Notes: a model not told the origin generated them from the letters alone. Numbered from the stretch's first letter, positions 29,523 to 37,839 are shown. The stretch: DNA of 63,867 nucleotides from Jatrophihabitans sp. (GCA_036399055.1 DASWNX010000042.1:1-63867), one strand, 5' to 3'. Translations and numbers: made by a program.

Positions 29523-30635
29523 GTGGGCGAGCAGACCGGCTGGGCTATCGATCCGTCCAGCCTGCGTGAAGTGCTGGTCGACCGGCGTCGCGTCGAGCAG
29601 TCCTTGCCTGGCGCCGAGCCGTTGCAGCGGCTGTTCCTGCTGGGCTTGTTGGGCCAGGCCGAGCAGGGACTGGCCGAGGGCCGGCGCTTGCTGGACGAGC
29701 CTGCGGTCAGCGCCGACCCGTGGCGCGTGCTGCTGCGGCTGGCCGACCTGCACTGCCTGCTCTCCGACTTCGCGGCGGCTGAGCGCTACCACCAGCAGGC
29801 TTGGCGGCATGCCCTGGGACGTGAGCGGCAAGCCGGCACCCTGCACTCGATCGGCGTTCGCCAGTTCGAGCAGGGTGACCGCGACGGCGCGGCGGCCAGC
29901 TTTCAGCTCGCCCTGACCCTGCTCAGCCTGTTCGGCGACACCCCCGCTCGGGCCCGGACGGCGGCCGCGCTGGCCCTGGTCCGGGCTGGCGCCGGACTCG
30001 ACTCGGCCTTCGACGCGCTGATCCTGGCCGGTGGCCGGGGCAGCCGGATGGGTCCTCCGGCCAAGCCGCTGCACAAGCTGGCCGGCTGGCCGATGCTCGA
30101 TCACGTGGTGCTGGCCTGCAGCGCCGCCAACCGCCAGATAGTGGTCGGCCCGAGCCGGATCGGGATCGGCGAGCCGCTGTTCTGCCGGGAGCAGCCGGCC
30201 GGCAGCGGTCCGGTCGCGGCGATCAGCGCCGGGTTGCGGCATGTCACGCAGCCGGTCGTGCTGGTGCTGGCCGCGGACCTGCCGTTCATCGCCGGGGCGC
30301 TGGGACCGCTGCGAGCGCTGCTGGCCAGCGGCTCGGCCGAGGCCGCCGCGCTGGTGGAGCCGACCGGCCGGGTCAACCACCTGGCCGCCGCGTGGCGGAC
30401 GGCAGCGCTGTACGCGGCTCTGGACCGGCTGGGTGAGCCGGCCGGCCGGCCGGTGCGGGCGCTGTATGACTCGGTCGAGGTCGGTTACCTGCCGGACTTC
30501 GACGCCTTCGGCGCGGACTGCGACACCCCGGTGGACCTGCGGCTGGCCGAGAGCCGGATCAGGCGAGGCGGCCCGGGACGGCTGCCAGCAGCGCAGCTCG
30601 CATGGCCTCGACTGGAGCTGCACTCCCCGTCATGA
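29523..30635 (+). CDS. TPR region fused to a MobA-like nucleotidyltransferase
   Basis: A 370-residue protein in one continuous frame. Residues 1-155 are helical with TPR-like character (LLRLADLHCLLSDFAAAERYHQQAW, then LHSIGVRQFEQGDRDGAAASFQLAL). Residues 163-345 are a MobA-like NTP transferase: ALILAGGRGSRMGPPAKPL at 165-183, later EQPAGSGPVAAISAGL and VLVLAADLPFI, the pattern of molybdenum cofactor guanylyltransferase. A Moco-nucleotide role is plausible, and fdhD nearby also serves Mo enzymes, but another sugar- or NMP-transferase activity is possible. GTG at 29523 is 62 bp from divergent aroC. Its 3' end overlaps convergent aroE by 77 bp. Confidence 0.78.
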   Translation: MGEQTGWAIDPSSLREVLVDRRRVEQSLPGAEPLQRLFLLGLLGQAEQGLAEGRRLLDEPAVSADPWRVLLRLADLHCLLSDFAAAERYHQQAWRHALGRERQAGTLHSIGVRQFEQGDRDGAAASFQLALTLLSLFGDTPARARTAAALALVRAGAGLDSAFDALILAGGRGSRMGPPAKPLHKLAGWPMLDHVVLACSAANRQIVVGPSRIGIGEPLFCREQPAGSGPVAAISAGLRHVTQPVVLVLAADLPFIAGALGPLRALLASGSAEAAALVEPTGRVNHLAAAWRTAALYAALDRLGEPAGRPVRALYDSVEVGYLPDFDAFGADCDTPVDLRLAESRIRRGGPGRLPAAQLAWPRLELHSPS

Positions 30636-31410
30636 GCTCGACCTGGCGGGCGGCCTGGTAGAGCAGCATCGCCGCGCCGCTGACGACCGGAGCGCCTGCG
30701 GCGGTCAGCGCGGCCGCCAGCGGGGTCGGCCACGGGTGGTACACCGCCTCCAACAGCGCCTGGCCGCGGTGAAACGGCAGGTCTGCGAACTGGTCGGCGG
30801 CGCCGGCCGGCAGGGTGGCGATGATCAGGTCTGCGTCCAGCCAGTGCCGCCGCTCGGACAGCGACGCCAGCGTGACCGGCAGTTCCAGCCGCTGGGCGCT
30901 GGCCAGCAGCGGCCCGGCCCGGGACGGCTCGCGGACCAGCACGGTGACCTGGCCGGCAGCCGAGCCCCCCGACCCGGCCGGCCCGGCGCGCGCGGCCAAG
31001 GCGGCCAACGCGGCCTGGGCGGTGCCGCCGGCCCCCAGGATGGTGACCGCTCCGTCGATGGGCGCCGAGCCGGCGGCCAGCGCGTCGCGGATCCCGATCC
31101 AGTCGGTGTTGTCCGCATGCCAGCCCGCGCCCCGGCGCAGCAGGGTGTTGCCGGCGCCGATGGCGGCGGCCTCGGGGCTGACCGAGCTCGCCACTCGCAG
31201 CACCTGCCGCTTCAACGGCATGGTGCACGAGTAGCCCACCACCTGCTCGTCCGAGCCGGCGAGCAGCCCGGCCAGGCCCTGCTCGTCACACTCGATCGCG
31301 GCGTAAGCCCAGCCGGTCAGGCCGAGCGCGCGATAGGCCGCGCGATGCAGCACCGGTGAGAGCGAATGCTCGATGGGCTTGCCCAGCACCGCCGCCGAAC
31401 GGGGCGGCAA
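30559..31410 (-). CDS. aroE: Shikimate dehydrogenase
   Basis: NADPH-dependent reduction of 3-dehydroshikimate. The 283-residue protein has the shikimate-binding HSLSPVLHRAAY, catalytic Lys67 in SCTMPLK, Asp103 in HADNTDWIG, the Rossmann GAGGTAQAALAAL and the C-terminal SGAAMLLYQAARQ(V). Length is typical. It starts one base after the mltG stop (31411), so the two are co-transcribed. The last 77 bp overlap the convergent TPR-MobA gene. Confidence 0.96.
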   Translation of the reverse strand: MPPRSAAVLGKPIEHSLSPVLHRAAYRALGLTGWAYAAIECDEQGLAGLLAGSDEQVVGYSCTMPLKRQVLRVASSVSPEAAAIGAGNTLLRRGAGWHADNTDWIGIRDALAAGSAPIDGAVTILGAGGTAQAALAALAARAGPAGSGGSAAGQVTVLVREPSRAGPLLASAQRLELPVTLASLSERRHWLDADLIIATLPAGAADQFADLPFHRGQALLEAVYHPWPTPLAAALTAAGAPVVSGAAMLLYQAARQVELMTGSAAPVEAMRAALLAAVPGRLA

Positions 31411-32568
31411 CTAACAGCCCCAGCCGTTCGCCTTGCACTTGGCCACCGCGGCTGTGAACACGTCCTCGTCGGCGGTGAAGACGTGATGGCCGGCCGAGTC
31501 CGAGACCACGTAGTAGAGCCAGTCACCGGCCGCCGGCTGGATCGCCGCCCGCAGCGAGGCCTCACCCGGGTTGGACACCGGGGTCGGCGGCAGGCCGGGA
31601 CGGATGCGGACGTTGTAGGGCGAGTCCTCGGTGTAGGTCACCGAGTCCGGGTCCTTGCCGGTCAGCCCCACCCCGTACCTGTTGGCCGCGTCGATGCCGA
31701 TCGGGGTGCCCTTGGCCATCCGGTTCAGGATCACCCGGGCCACCTTGGGCCGGTCCTCAGGGAACTTGGCCTCGGACTCGATCAGCGAGGCGATGATCAG
31801 CGCCTGGTAGGTCGTCAGCCGCAGCGCCTTGGCCCCGGCTGCGAAGCCGAGCTTGCGGTACTCGGCGCTGAACTGGCCGGCCAGCTGCTGCACGACCTCG
31901 TCAGCGGACTGGTCGGGGTCGAACTCGTAGGTGGAGGGGAACAGGAAACCCTCGGCGGTCTTGGGGTTGAGCCCCTCGGGCAGGCCCAGGTTGGAGATCC
32001 TGCCGGCGGCGGCGCGCAGCTCGGCCACCGGAAGTTCGGTCTTCTCCGCCAGCAGGGTGAGCACTTGGCGTTCGGTGTAGCCCTCGGGGATGGTCACCTG
32101 CGACACCAGGCGGTTGGCCGGGTCGAGGATGGCGGCCATCGCGGCCTCGCCGGAGGAGCGCAGCGGCACCCGGTACACCCCGGCCTGGATGTCGCTGGCC
32201 CGGCCGGAGCTCTCCGCGGCGTTGACGAACGCCCGGCTGGACTTGACCACGCCGGCCTTCACCATCGCCGCCGCGACATCGCTTGCGCCGTCGCCGGGAG
32301 AGATCTTCACCCGGGTGAACCCCTGCCCGGCGCCGGCGTAGTCCGGGGTGGCGAACCGCTTGCTGACCGAGCTGACGATCTTGTAGCTGACCGCGATGAG
32401 GCCGAGGATGAGCACGATCGCCACGATCGGCGCGAGCCGGTGACGGCGACGGCGCTTCTGCCGCCGCCGCTGGGCCCGCTTGCGAGCGCCCGGGACGTGG
32501 GACGCGTCGTCGTCGGAGCCGAACAACGGATGATTGTCGTCCCGCAGCTCGTCGATCGAACCCTCCAC
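31411..32568 (-). CDS. mltG: Endolytic murein transglycosylase MltG
   Basis: Cleaves nascent peptidoglycan strands at the outer face of the membrane. The 385-residue protein has a charged N-terminus, one membrane anchor near residues 45-66 (LAPIVAIVLILGLIAVSY), LysM-like region, and the YceG/MltG domain with the catalytic Glu in IIASLIESEAKFPEDRPKVARVILNRM and the end motif PPTPVSNPGEASLRAAIQP. It lies between ruvX and aroE, a conserved actinobacterial order. Confidence 0.95.
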   Translation of the reverse strand: MEGSIDELRDDNHPLFGSDDDASHVPGARKRAQRRRQKRRRRHRLAPIVAIVLILGLIAVSYKIVSSVSKRFATPDYAGAGQGFTRVKISPGDGASDVAAAMVKAGVVKSSRAFVNAAESSGRASDIQAGVYRVPLRSSGEAAMAAILDPANRLVSQVTIPEGYTERQVLTLLAEKTELPVAELRAAAGRISNLGLPEGLNPKTAEGFLFPSTYEFDPDQSADEVVQQLAGQFSAEYRKLGFAAGAKALRLTTYQALIIASLIESEAKFPEDRPKVARVILNRMAKGTPIGIDAANRYGVGLTGKDPDSVTYTEDSPYNVRIRPGLPPTPVSNPGEASLRAAIQPAAGDWLYYVVSDSAGHHVFTADEDVFTAAVAKCKANGWGC

Positions 32569-32588
32569 CGGTTGTGACCCTTCCGAAT

Positions 32589-32642
32589 CCGCTATTCAGG
32601 GGGTGCTGCTGGTCGATTCCCGCTATCTAGGGTGCTGCTGGT
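32589..32642. repeat. Two imperfect copies of a stop-proximal ruvX segment
   Basis: CCGCTATTCAGGGGGTGCTGCTGGT (32589-32613 on plus, written with a two-base difference in length) recurs as CCGCTATCTAGGGTGCTGCTGGT at 32620-32642. The first copy contains the ruvX stop (32592-32594). The duplication shifts frame and adds a few residues to RuvX. Confidence 0.65.
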
Positions 32643-33098
32643 GGAACCGTCCAGGAACGACTGCAAGATCTCCACGGCCGCGGCCTGGTCCACCACGGAA
32701 CGCTTGGCGCGGCCCCGAACACCGCTGGAATTGAGGTTACGCTGCGCCAGCACTGTGGTAAGCCGCTCGTCAACGTAAACTACCGGACGCGGAGCGATGC
32801 GCGCCGCAAGCGCCTGGCCATAGTCCTGGGCCTCGCGCACCGCCGGCCCGGCCCGGCCGGCCAGCGTCTGCGGCAGGCCGATCACCACCCCGACGGCTTC
32901 GTGCTCGCTCAGCAGCGCGCTCAACTCGTCGAGGTCGGCGCCCAGCCGCTGATCCCGGCGCAGGGTGGCGACCGGAACGGCCAGCACCCCTCGCGGATCG
33001 CTGCGGGCCACTCCGACCCGCACCGAGCCGACGTCGACCCCGAACCAGACGCCGGGCGCCCGTTCGGCCCGCTGCCGGCTCACCTCTGCACGGCTCAC
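32592..33098 (-). CDS. ruvX: Putative pre-16S rRNA nuclease / Holliday junction resolvase-like YqgF
   Basis: A 168-residue RNase H-fold protein of the YqgF/RuvX family. Metal-binding residues are seen in FGVDVGSVRVGVARSD, VVIGLPQTLAGRAGP and VVYVDERLTT; the C-terminal VVDQAAAVEILQSFL is conserved. After that the last 17 residues derive from a partial tandem duplication around the stop codon and are not expected to matter. It starts 11 bp after the DUF6167 gene; alaS, which sits here in most relatives, is absent. Confidence 0.93.
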   Translation of the reverse strand: MSRAEVSRQRAERAPGVWFGVDVGSVRVGVARSDPRGVLAVPVATLRRDQRLGADLDELSALLSEHEAVGVVIGLPQTLAGRAGPAVREAQDYGQALAARIAPRPVVYVDERLTTVLAQRNLNSSGVRGRAKRSVVDQAAAVEILQSFLDGSTSSTLDSGNRPAAPPE

Positions 33099-33109
33099 CG
33101 CAGGCTGGC

Positions 33110-33499
33110 TCAGGCGTCGGCCGAAGGGCGGTCGTCGAACGCGCGGCGCTCAGGAGCGCCGGCTGCCGGCCGGTCAGCCGTGGGGCTGACCGCCGCGGCG
33201 ACGTCACCGGCCGGGCCGGGCGCCACCGCGCCGGCTGCCGCCTCGGCGCCGCCGGGTGACAGGGAGCTCACCGAGCCCGAATCCAGTCCGGCCGCGGCAC
33301 GCAGCGCCGCCTCCTGGCTGGACATGGCCTCCCGGATGTCGGCGGCGAACTCACGTAGCGAGTAGCCGAGTTCGGACAGCCCGGCCCCGATGCTGCCGGC
33401 GACGCCCTGCGGCGTCAGCTTCTGAGCCGCCCGGGACAGCTTGCGGAAGACCAACGCACCGAGAGTGGCGCCCAGGGCCACCCAGAACAGCCTGCGCAT
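33110..33499 (-). CDS. DUF6167-type small membrane-associated protein
   Basis: A 129-residue protein with a hydrophobic start (RRLFWVALGATLGALVFRKLSRAAQKLTPQGVAGSIGAGLSELGYSLREFAADIREAMSSQE), a pattern seen in actinobacterial proteins encoded next to alaS and a DUF948 protein. The C-terminal 70 residues are Ala/Pro-rich and poorly conserved. Function is unknown. The gene lies one base after the DUF948 gene and 11 bp before ruvX, clearly one operon. Confidence 0.75.
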   Translation of the reverse strand: MRRLFWVALGATLGALVFRKLSRAAQKLTPQGVAGSIGAGLSELGYSLREFAADIREAMSSQEAALRAAAGLDSGSVSSLSPGGAEAAAGAVAPGPAGDVAAAVSPTADRPAAGAPERRAFDDRPSADA

Positions 33500-33500
33500 C

Positions 33501-33929
33501 TCAGCGCCCCCCGCCGCGCCGGCCCACTCGCCGGTTGCGCCTGGCCTCCGCGATGGCCTGGGTGTCGTGCCGCTTGCGCACGCTGGAGCGGACTCCGTAG
33601 GAGAAGGCCGCGACCTTGATCAGCGGGGTGCCGACGGTCGAGGACACGATCGCGGTCAGCGCCGCGGCGTTGGAGGTGATCGAGCTGACGCCGTGGGTGA
33701 TGCCCTCCATCTGCTGGAGCTGGCTGTTCACATTGGCCACCGTCGTCTGAGCGCCGGTGAGCAACGGGGTGGCGCCCTCGTGCGTCTTGCGGATCGCCAG
33801 AGTCGCCTCGTCCAGCGTCCTGCCGAGTTTCAGCAGCGGGATCGCGAGCAGCAGGACCAGCAGGACGAAAGCGCCTGCGGCGATCAACGCGGCGATAGCT
33901 CCAGCGTCCACGAGCCCTGCCTCCTTCAC
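33501..33929 (-). CDS. DUF948 domain-containing membrane protein
   Basis: A 142-residue protein with an N-terminal membrane helix (IAALIAAGAFVLLVLLLAIPLLKLG) followed by a helical region typical of DUF948 (LDEATLAIRKTHEGATPLLTGAQTTVANVNSQLQQMEGI) and a basic tail. The family is membrane-anchored, of unknown function, sometimes described as general-stress-like. It heads the small operon DUF948-DUF6167-ruvX-mltG-aroE, 34 bp after rarA. Confidence 0.82.
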   Translation of the reverse strand: MKEAGLVDAGAIAALIAAGAFVLLVLLLAIPLLKLGRTLDEATLAIRKTHEGATPLLTGAQTTVANVNSQLQQMEGITHGVSSITSNAAALTAIVSSTVGTPLIKVAAFSYGVRSSVRKRHDTQAIAEARRNRRVGRRGGGR

Positions 33930-33963
33930 CTCGGATGTCGAGTGGACCCTACCTGCTGACCGC

Positions 33964-35400
33964 TCAGCGCCGGATGCCGCGGATCATCGCGCGCAACTTG
34001 GCCAGCCGCTCGCCGATGGCGCGCTCGGCGCCACGCTGGCCCGGCAGGTAGTAGTCGCGGCCGACCAGCTCGTCCGGCGGGTACTGCTGGGCGGCCACGC
34101 CTTCGGGCAGATCGTGCGGGTACTGGTACTTCTGGGCGTGCCCGAGCTTCTTGGCGCCGGCGTAGTGCCCGTCTCGCAGCGGCGCGGGAACCGAGCCGGC
34201 CGAGCCGGCCCGGACGTCGCCGATGGCCGCGTCGATGGCCGTGATCACCGCGTTGGACTTCGGCGCCAGCGCCAGGTGGATGGTGGCCTGAGCCAGGTTG
34301 ATCCTGGCTTCGGGCATGCCGATCAGGGCCAGCGCGTCGGCAGCCGCGGTGGCCGCCAGCAGAGCCGTCGGATCGGCCATGCCGATGTCCTCGCTGGCGT
34401 GCACGACCAGCCGACGGGCGATGAACCGCGGGTCCTCACCGGCCACGATCATCCTTGCCAGGTAGTGCAGGGCGGCATCGACGTCCGAGCCCCGGATCGA
34501 CTTGATGAACGCGCTGACGACGTCGTAGTGCTGGTCGCCGTCGCGGTCATAACGCACCGCGGCGGTGTCGACGGCCTGCTCCAGGGCGGCCAGGCTGATC
34601 TCACGGCCCCCGCCGGACAGCACCGAGCCCGCCGCCGCCTCCAGGGCGGTGAGCGCTCGACGGGCGTCGCCTCCGGCCATTCGGAGCAGGTGGTCGCGAG
34701 CCTCCTCGCTCAGGCTCACCGCGCCGCCGAGGCCTCGCTGGTCGGTCAGCGCCCGGTCGACCAGCCGGCTGACGTCGTCGTCGGTGAGCGGTTGCAGGGT
34801 GAGCAGCAGGCTGCGCGAGAGCAGCGGCGCGACGAGTGAGAAGTACGGGTTCTCGGTGGTGGCCGCGACCAGGGTGACGGTCCGGGCCTCGACCGCGGCC
34901 AGCAGCGAGTCCTGCTGGGTCTTGGAGAAGCGATGGATCTCGTCGATGAACAGGACGGTGGGCCGGCCGCCGTGCTCGAGGGTGCGGCGGGCGGTGTCGA
35001 TCACCGACCGGACGTCCTTGACACCCGCGCTCAGCGCCGACAGCTGCACGAAGCGCCGGTTGCCGGCCGTCGAGACGATGGTGGCCAGCGTGGTCTTGCC
35101 GGTGCCCGGCGGGCCGTAGAGGATCAGCGACATCGGCGCGTCCCCCTCGACCAGCCGGCGAAGGGGCGAGCCTGGGCCCAGCAGCTGCTGCTGGCCGAGC
35201 ACCTCGTCCAGCGACCGCGGGCGCATCCGGACCGCCAGCGGGCTGTTCGGGTCATCGGCGCCACTGAAGCCATCCGACGGGCCGGCCGGCGGTGGCGCGC
35301 TGTCGGACTCCGGCTCACCGAACAGCGTCATGGCCGACGCCCGGCGGGCCGTGTCAGAACTGCTGGCATCACTCACTCCCCCGGCGTCATGTCCGGCCAA
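33964..35400 (-). CDS. rarA: Replication-associated recombination ATPase RarA (MgsA)
   Basis: AAA+ clamp-loader-like ATPase acting at stalled forks. The 478-residue protein has [20 protein letters not shown], Walker [12 protein letters not shown], Walker [17 protein letters not shown], the sensor [10 protein letters not shown] and the C-terminal conserved block [21 protein letters not shown], ending with [10 protein letters not shown]-like sequence (here [21 protein letters not shown]). The N-terminal 40 residues are variable. Length suits the family. It is divergent from fdhD. Confidence 0.96.
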   Translation of the reverse strand: MAGHDAGGVSDASSSDTARRASAMTLFGEPESDSAPPPAGPSDGFSGADDPNSPLAVRMRPRSLDEVLGQQQLLGPGSPLRRLVEGDAPMSLILYGPPGTGKTTLATIVSTAGNRRFVQLSALSAGVKDVRSVIDTARRTLEHGGRPTVLFIDEIHRFSKTQQDSLLAAVEARTVTLVAATTENPYFSLVAPLLSRSLLLTLQPLTDDDVSRLVDRALTDQRGLGGAVSLSEEARDHLLRMAGGDARRALTALEAAAGSVLSGGGREISLAALEQAVDTAAVRYDRDGDQHYDVVSAFIKSIRGSDVDAALHYLARMIVAGEDPRFIARRLVVHASEDIGMADPTALLAATAAADALALIGMPEARINLAQATIHLALAPKSNAVITAIDAAIGDVRAGSAGSVPAPLRDGHYAGAKKLGHAQKYQYPHDLPEGVAAQQYPPDELVGRDYYLPGQRGAERAIGERLAKLRAMIRGIRR

Positions 35401-35494
35401 CCCTAGCCCGCGGCGGCCGGCGCACCCGGCGCCCTGGCCTGCTCGCTAGATTGGACACCGCGCGGCCCGGACCGCGGGAGACGAGGCTGCTCAG

Positions 35495-36361
35495 ATGGCT
35501 GTCATGACAGCGCGACGGCGGATCACCCGGGTCCTCAGCGCGCCGGACTCCGCGGGCAGTGTCGAGTCCGTCGGCGACGAGCTGACCGTCGAGGCGCCGC
35601 TGAACCTGATCGTGTCCGGCGAGTCCATCGCCACCTTGATGCGGACCCCCGGCCATGACATCGAGCTCGCGGCAGGTTGGCTGACCGTCGAGTCAGGGGT
35701 CCGCTCGGCATCGGACCTGCTGGGCCTGCGGCAGTGCCGCACCTCCGACGACCTCGAGCTGCGCGCAGCGGACGGGGTCAGCGGCCGGGGCGTCGACCAA
35801 GTGCACCTGGCTTTGGCCGCCGGCGTCCAGGCGCCCCGGCCGCGGGCCTGGGTGACCGGCGCGGCGTGCGGGGTCTGCAGCGCCGACGTCCTGGATCTGA
35901 GCCCGCTGCGCCGGTGGGCGGCCCACACCGAGGGCTGGACGGTGCCGGCCGAGGTGCTGCAGGGGCTGCCGGAGCAGGTGCGGCAGCGGCAGCGGACCTT
36001 CCAGCGGACCGGCTCGCTGCACGCCGCCGCGCTGGCCACGGCGGCCGGTGAGCTGCTGGTGGTCCGCGAGGACGTCGGGCGGCACAACGCGGTGGACAAG
36101 GCGACCGGGTGGGCGCTGTTCGCCGACCGGCTGCCGGCTGCGGATCTGCTGCTGGTGGTCAGCGGCCGGGTGTCATTCGAGATCATCCAGAAAGCGGTGG
36201 CCGCCGGGGTGGCCGGCGTGGTGGCGGTGTCGGCGCCCTCAGACCTGGCGGTGGACCTGGCCCGCGATCACGACCTGGTGCTGGCCGGCATGGTGCGTCC
36301 AGGCCGGATGAACATCTACGCCGGCGGCTCGCTGGTGACCGGGCTCGATCAGGCCGGCTGA
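35495..36361 (+). CDS. fdhD: Formate dehydrogenase accessory sulfurtransferase FdhD
   Basis: Transfers sulfur from IscS to the molybdenum cofactor so that formate dehydrogenase can be activated. The 288-residue protein has the essential CGVC pair at Cys125/Cys128 in GAACGVCSADVLDL, REDVGRHNAVDKATGWAL, and VSGRVSFEIIQKAVAAG near the C-terminus. No formate dehydrogenase or other Mo enzyme is in the window. It is divergent from rarA (94 bp) and convergent with a small XRE gene; a 23-bp repeat array fills the gap after its stop. Confidence 0.96.
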   Translation: MAVMTARRRITRVLSAPDSAGSVESVGDELTVEAPLNLIVSGESIATLMRTPGHDIELAAGWLTVESGVRSASDLLGLRQCRTSDDLELRAADGVSGRGVDQVHLALAAGVQAPRPRAWVTGAACGVCSADVLDLSPLRRWAAHTEGWTVPAEVLQGLPEQVRQRQRTFQRTGSLHAAALATAAGELLVVREDVGRHNAVDKATGWALFADRLPAADLLLVVSGRVSFEIIQKAVAAGVAGVVAVSAPSDLAVDLARDHDLVLAGMVRPGRMNIYAGGSLVTGLDQAG

Positions 36362-36377
36362 CCGCCCAGCCGGGCCG

Positions 36378-36463
36378 GGACGGCCTCACACGAGCGACCG
36401 GTACGGCCTCACACCAGCGACCGGGACGGCCTCACCCGAGCGACCGGGACGGCCTCACACGAA
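36378..36463. repeat. 23-bp tandem repeat (about 3.7 copies) extending from the XRE gene stop
   Basis: GGACGGCCTCACACGAGCGACCG-type units start at 36378, 36401, 36424 and 36447 (last partial). The last copy contains the TGA of the minus-strand XRE gene (36455-36457), and each other copy repeats GTGTGAGGCCG downstream of it. The array ends 17 bp from the fdhD stop. Confidence 0.88.
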
Positions 36464-36655
36464 CAGCTTGCCCTTATCGAGGTCGAGCGCGTGTTCGATC
36501 GCGCCGGCGCTCTGCGCAGAGCAGGAGTCACGGCGGCCGGTGCACAGGTGATTGACCGTGGAGTGGCTCAACCCGGCGCGTCGAGCGAGCTCACGTTCGC
36601 TGATGCAGGCCAGTTCCAGGCACTCGACGAGGACCTCTCTGCTGCGTAGGCGCAT
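36455..36655 (-). CDS. Small phage-type XRE helix-turn-helix protein (66 aa)
   Basis: A 66-residue DNA-binding protein: RLRSREVLVECLELACISERELARRAGLSHSTVNHLCTGRRDSCSAQSAGAIEHALDLDKGKLFV. The helix-turn-helix is SERELARRAGLSHSTVNHLCTG; the CSAQSAGAIEHAL and LFV ending resembles small Cro/excisionase-like proteins of actinophages and integrative elements. I start at ATG 36655; the open frame continues to 36865 but that part is Cys- and Pro-rich and unlike the family. It is divergent from a second XRE gene. No integrase or other phage gene is nearby. Confidence 0.8.
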   Translation of the reverse strand: MRLRSREVLVECLELACISERELARRAGLSHSTVNHLCTGRRDSCSAQSAGAIEHALDLDKGKLFV

Positions 36656-37057
36656 GGCAGCTATCCCCGGCGCCTGGTGGCAGTCCAGCGCGGCGCTCGG
36701 CGCCGATGGACACCGTGTCCAGCATTGTCGGACTTGACAGGCATGACAAACCTCCAGCATCGCTCGGCTGGGGAAGGTGTAGGAAGAATCCTGCGGTGCA
36801 GCAGGCTTTCTTATGTGCAGCTGAGCCCTTGAGCATTGCTCCCTAAAGCCCGATTTGTCAAGCACTGTCGGACCTTGCGTCTGATAGTGTAGAACTGGCG
36901 TTAAGGCAGCGGGTCTGCAGCTTGCAATCTCCGGGGGGGCCCGCCGTCGCCAGTAAAGTCGGCTAGAAAGTGAACCCCCGCTTCCTCTTGTCCCGTGCAG
37001 GCATCTCGATCACGGCACGGCGCCTATTGGAGTGGCCGAAGGGCAAAGGAACTCGGT
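36656..37057. promoter_or_regulatory. Control region between two divergent XRE genes
   Basis: A 402-bp region with two kinds of repeated sites. AGCAYTGTCGGAC(C)TTG occurs at 36721-36736 and 36861-36877 in the same direction. TTTGTCAWGCMYTGTC-like sites face outward: minus strand 36750-36736, plus strand 36854-36869. Each contains TTGTCA, a possible -35 element toward its own gene. Operator role is inferred from position and repetition. Confidence 0.5.
37045..37050 (+). promoter_or_regulatory. Ribosome binding site of the second XRE gene
   Basis: AAAGGA, seven bases before ATG 37058, which selects this start rather than the in-frame codon at 36995. Confidence 0.65.
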
Positions 37058-37597
37058 ATGCACGCGTTTCGCAGGCTGATCCAGCAACGCATGGACGAAC
37101 GCGGCTACCGGCCGGCCGACGTGGTCCGCCTGTCAGGACTGTCGAGGCAGACCTTGCACTCGATCCTCAGCGATTCGCGGGACACGATCAGAGAGATGCC
37201 TTCGCGCAAGACCGTGCTGGTTCTCGCCGAGGCGTTGCGGATGCCCGCTGACCAGTTGCTCATCGCCGCGGCCGAGGCCTACGGCGTTCCGGTGACCGCA
37301 CCCGTCCTGGTTCCCACGGTCACCGACGTGTCCGACTCCGAGCTCGCCCGTGAGCTGCTGCGCCGGGCTGCCGCCCGCGAGGGCGACGACGATCCGGGCC
37401 CGGCGACGCTGGATCTGTCCGACATCGACGGCGAGTCGGTCCTGGCCGTCGTCGACCTGCGCAGGCGCCTGCTCGCCGAAGCCGCCGCGGAGGCACAGGA
37501 CCGGCCCGGACTGGCCAAGACCCTTGAACACCTGGCCCTGGTCATCGCCGCCGCGCTCGACCAAGCCGCCAACGCCACCGACCAAGGCGGTCGATGA
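37058..37597 (+). CDS. XRE-family transcriptional regulator (179 aa)
   Basis: A 179-residue regulator. The N-terminal helix-turn-helix is HAFRRLIQQRMDERGYRPADVVRLSGLSRQTLHSILSDSRDTIREMPSRKTVLVLAEALRMPADQLLIAAAEAYG, a common actinobacterial XRE form. The C-terminal part (after residue 95) is acidic then helical (LAVVDLRRRLLAEAAAEAQDRPGLAKTLEHLALVIAAALDQAA) and may dimerise. The start is fixed by AAAGGA at 37045-37050. It is divergent from the 66-residue XRE gene and convergent with bsaP (28 bp). Target genes are unknown; the shared intergenic region suggests mutual control. Confidence 0.85.
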   Translation: MHAFRRLIQQRMDERGYRPADVVRLSGLSRQTLHSILSDSRDTIREMPSRKTVLVLAEALRMPADQLLIAAAEAYGVPVTAPVLVPTVTDVSDSELARELLRRAAAREGDDDPGPATLDLSDIDGESVLAVVDLRRRLLAEAAAEAQDRPGLAKTLEHLALVIAAALDQAANATDQGGR

Positions 37598-37625
37598 GGG
37601 GTTGAGGACGCGCTGAAGGCGCCTC

Positions 37626-37814
37626 TCAGCCGCGCAGCTCACCGTGACGGGAACAGGCCGCCCGCCAGCCCATCGGATCGACCTGCACCACCATTCGACG
37701 GGCGCACTCGGGGCAGTAGCGCGGCGGCTCCAGAGTGGCGCGGGCAGCGCAGTCTGCGTGCTCACCCCGCGCGGACTTGCCGCACTGGCCGCAGTAGAGC
37801 GCGCTGGCAGTCAT
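37626..37814 (-). CDS. bsaP: Biotin synthase auxiliary protein BsaP
   Basis: A 62-residue Cys-rich protein directly after bioB (25 bp gap). It has CGQC near the start and [25 protein letters not shown] at the end, the pattern of the mycobacterial protein encoded after bioB that was shown to be required for BioB activity. The cysteines probably bind Fe-S or zinc; in the family an Fe-S role in supporting BioB is reported. The assignment rests on motif and position. Confidence 0.85.
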   Translation of the reverse strand: MTASALYCGQCGKSARGEHADCAARATLEPPRYCPECARRMVVQVDPMGWRAACSRHGELRG

Positions 37815-37839
37815 CAGCGAGCCGCCGCCAGAGCCTTGG

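Noticed and set aside
36455-37597. Prophage or integrative element around the XRE genes
   Set aside because: No integrase, excision site, structural or replication gene is present; flanks are fdhD and the biotin operon.
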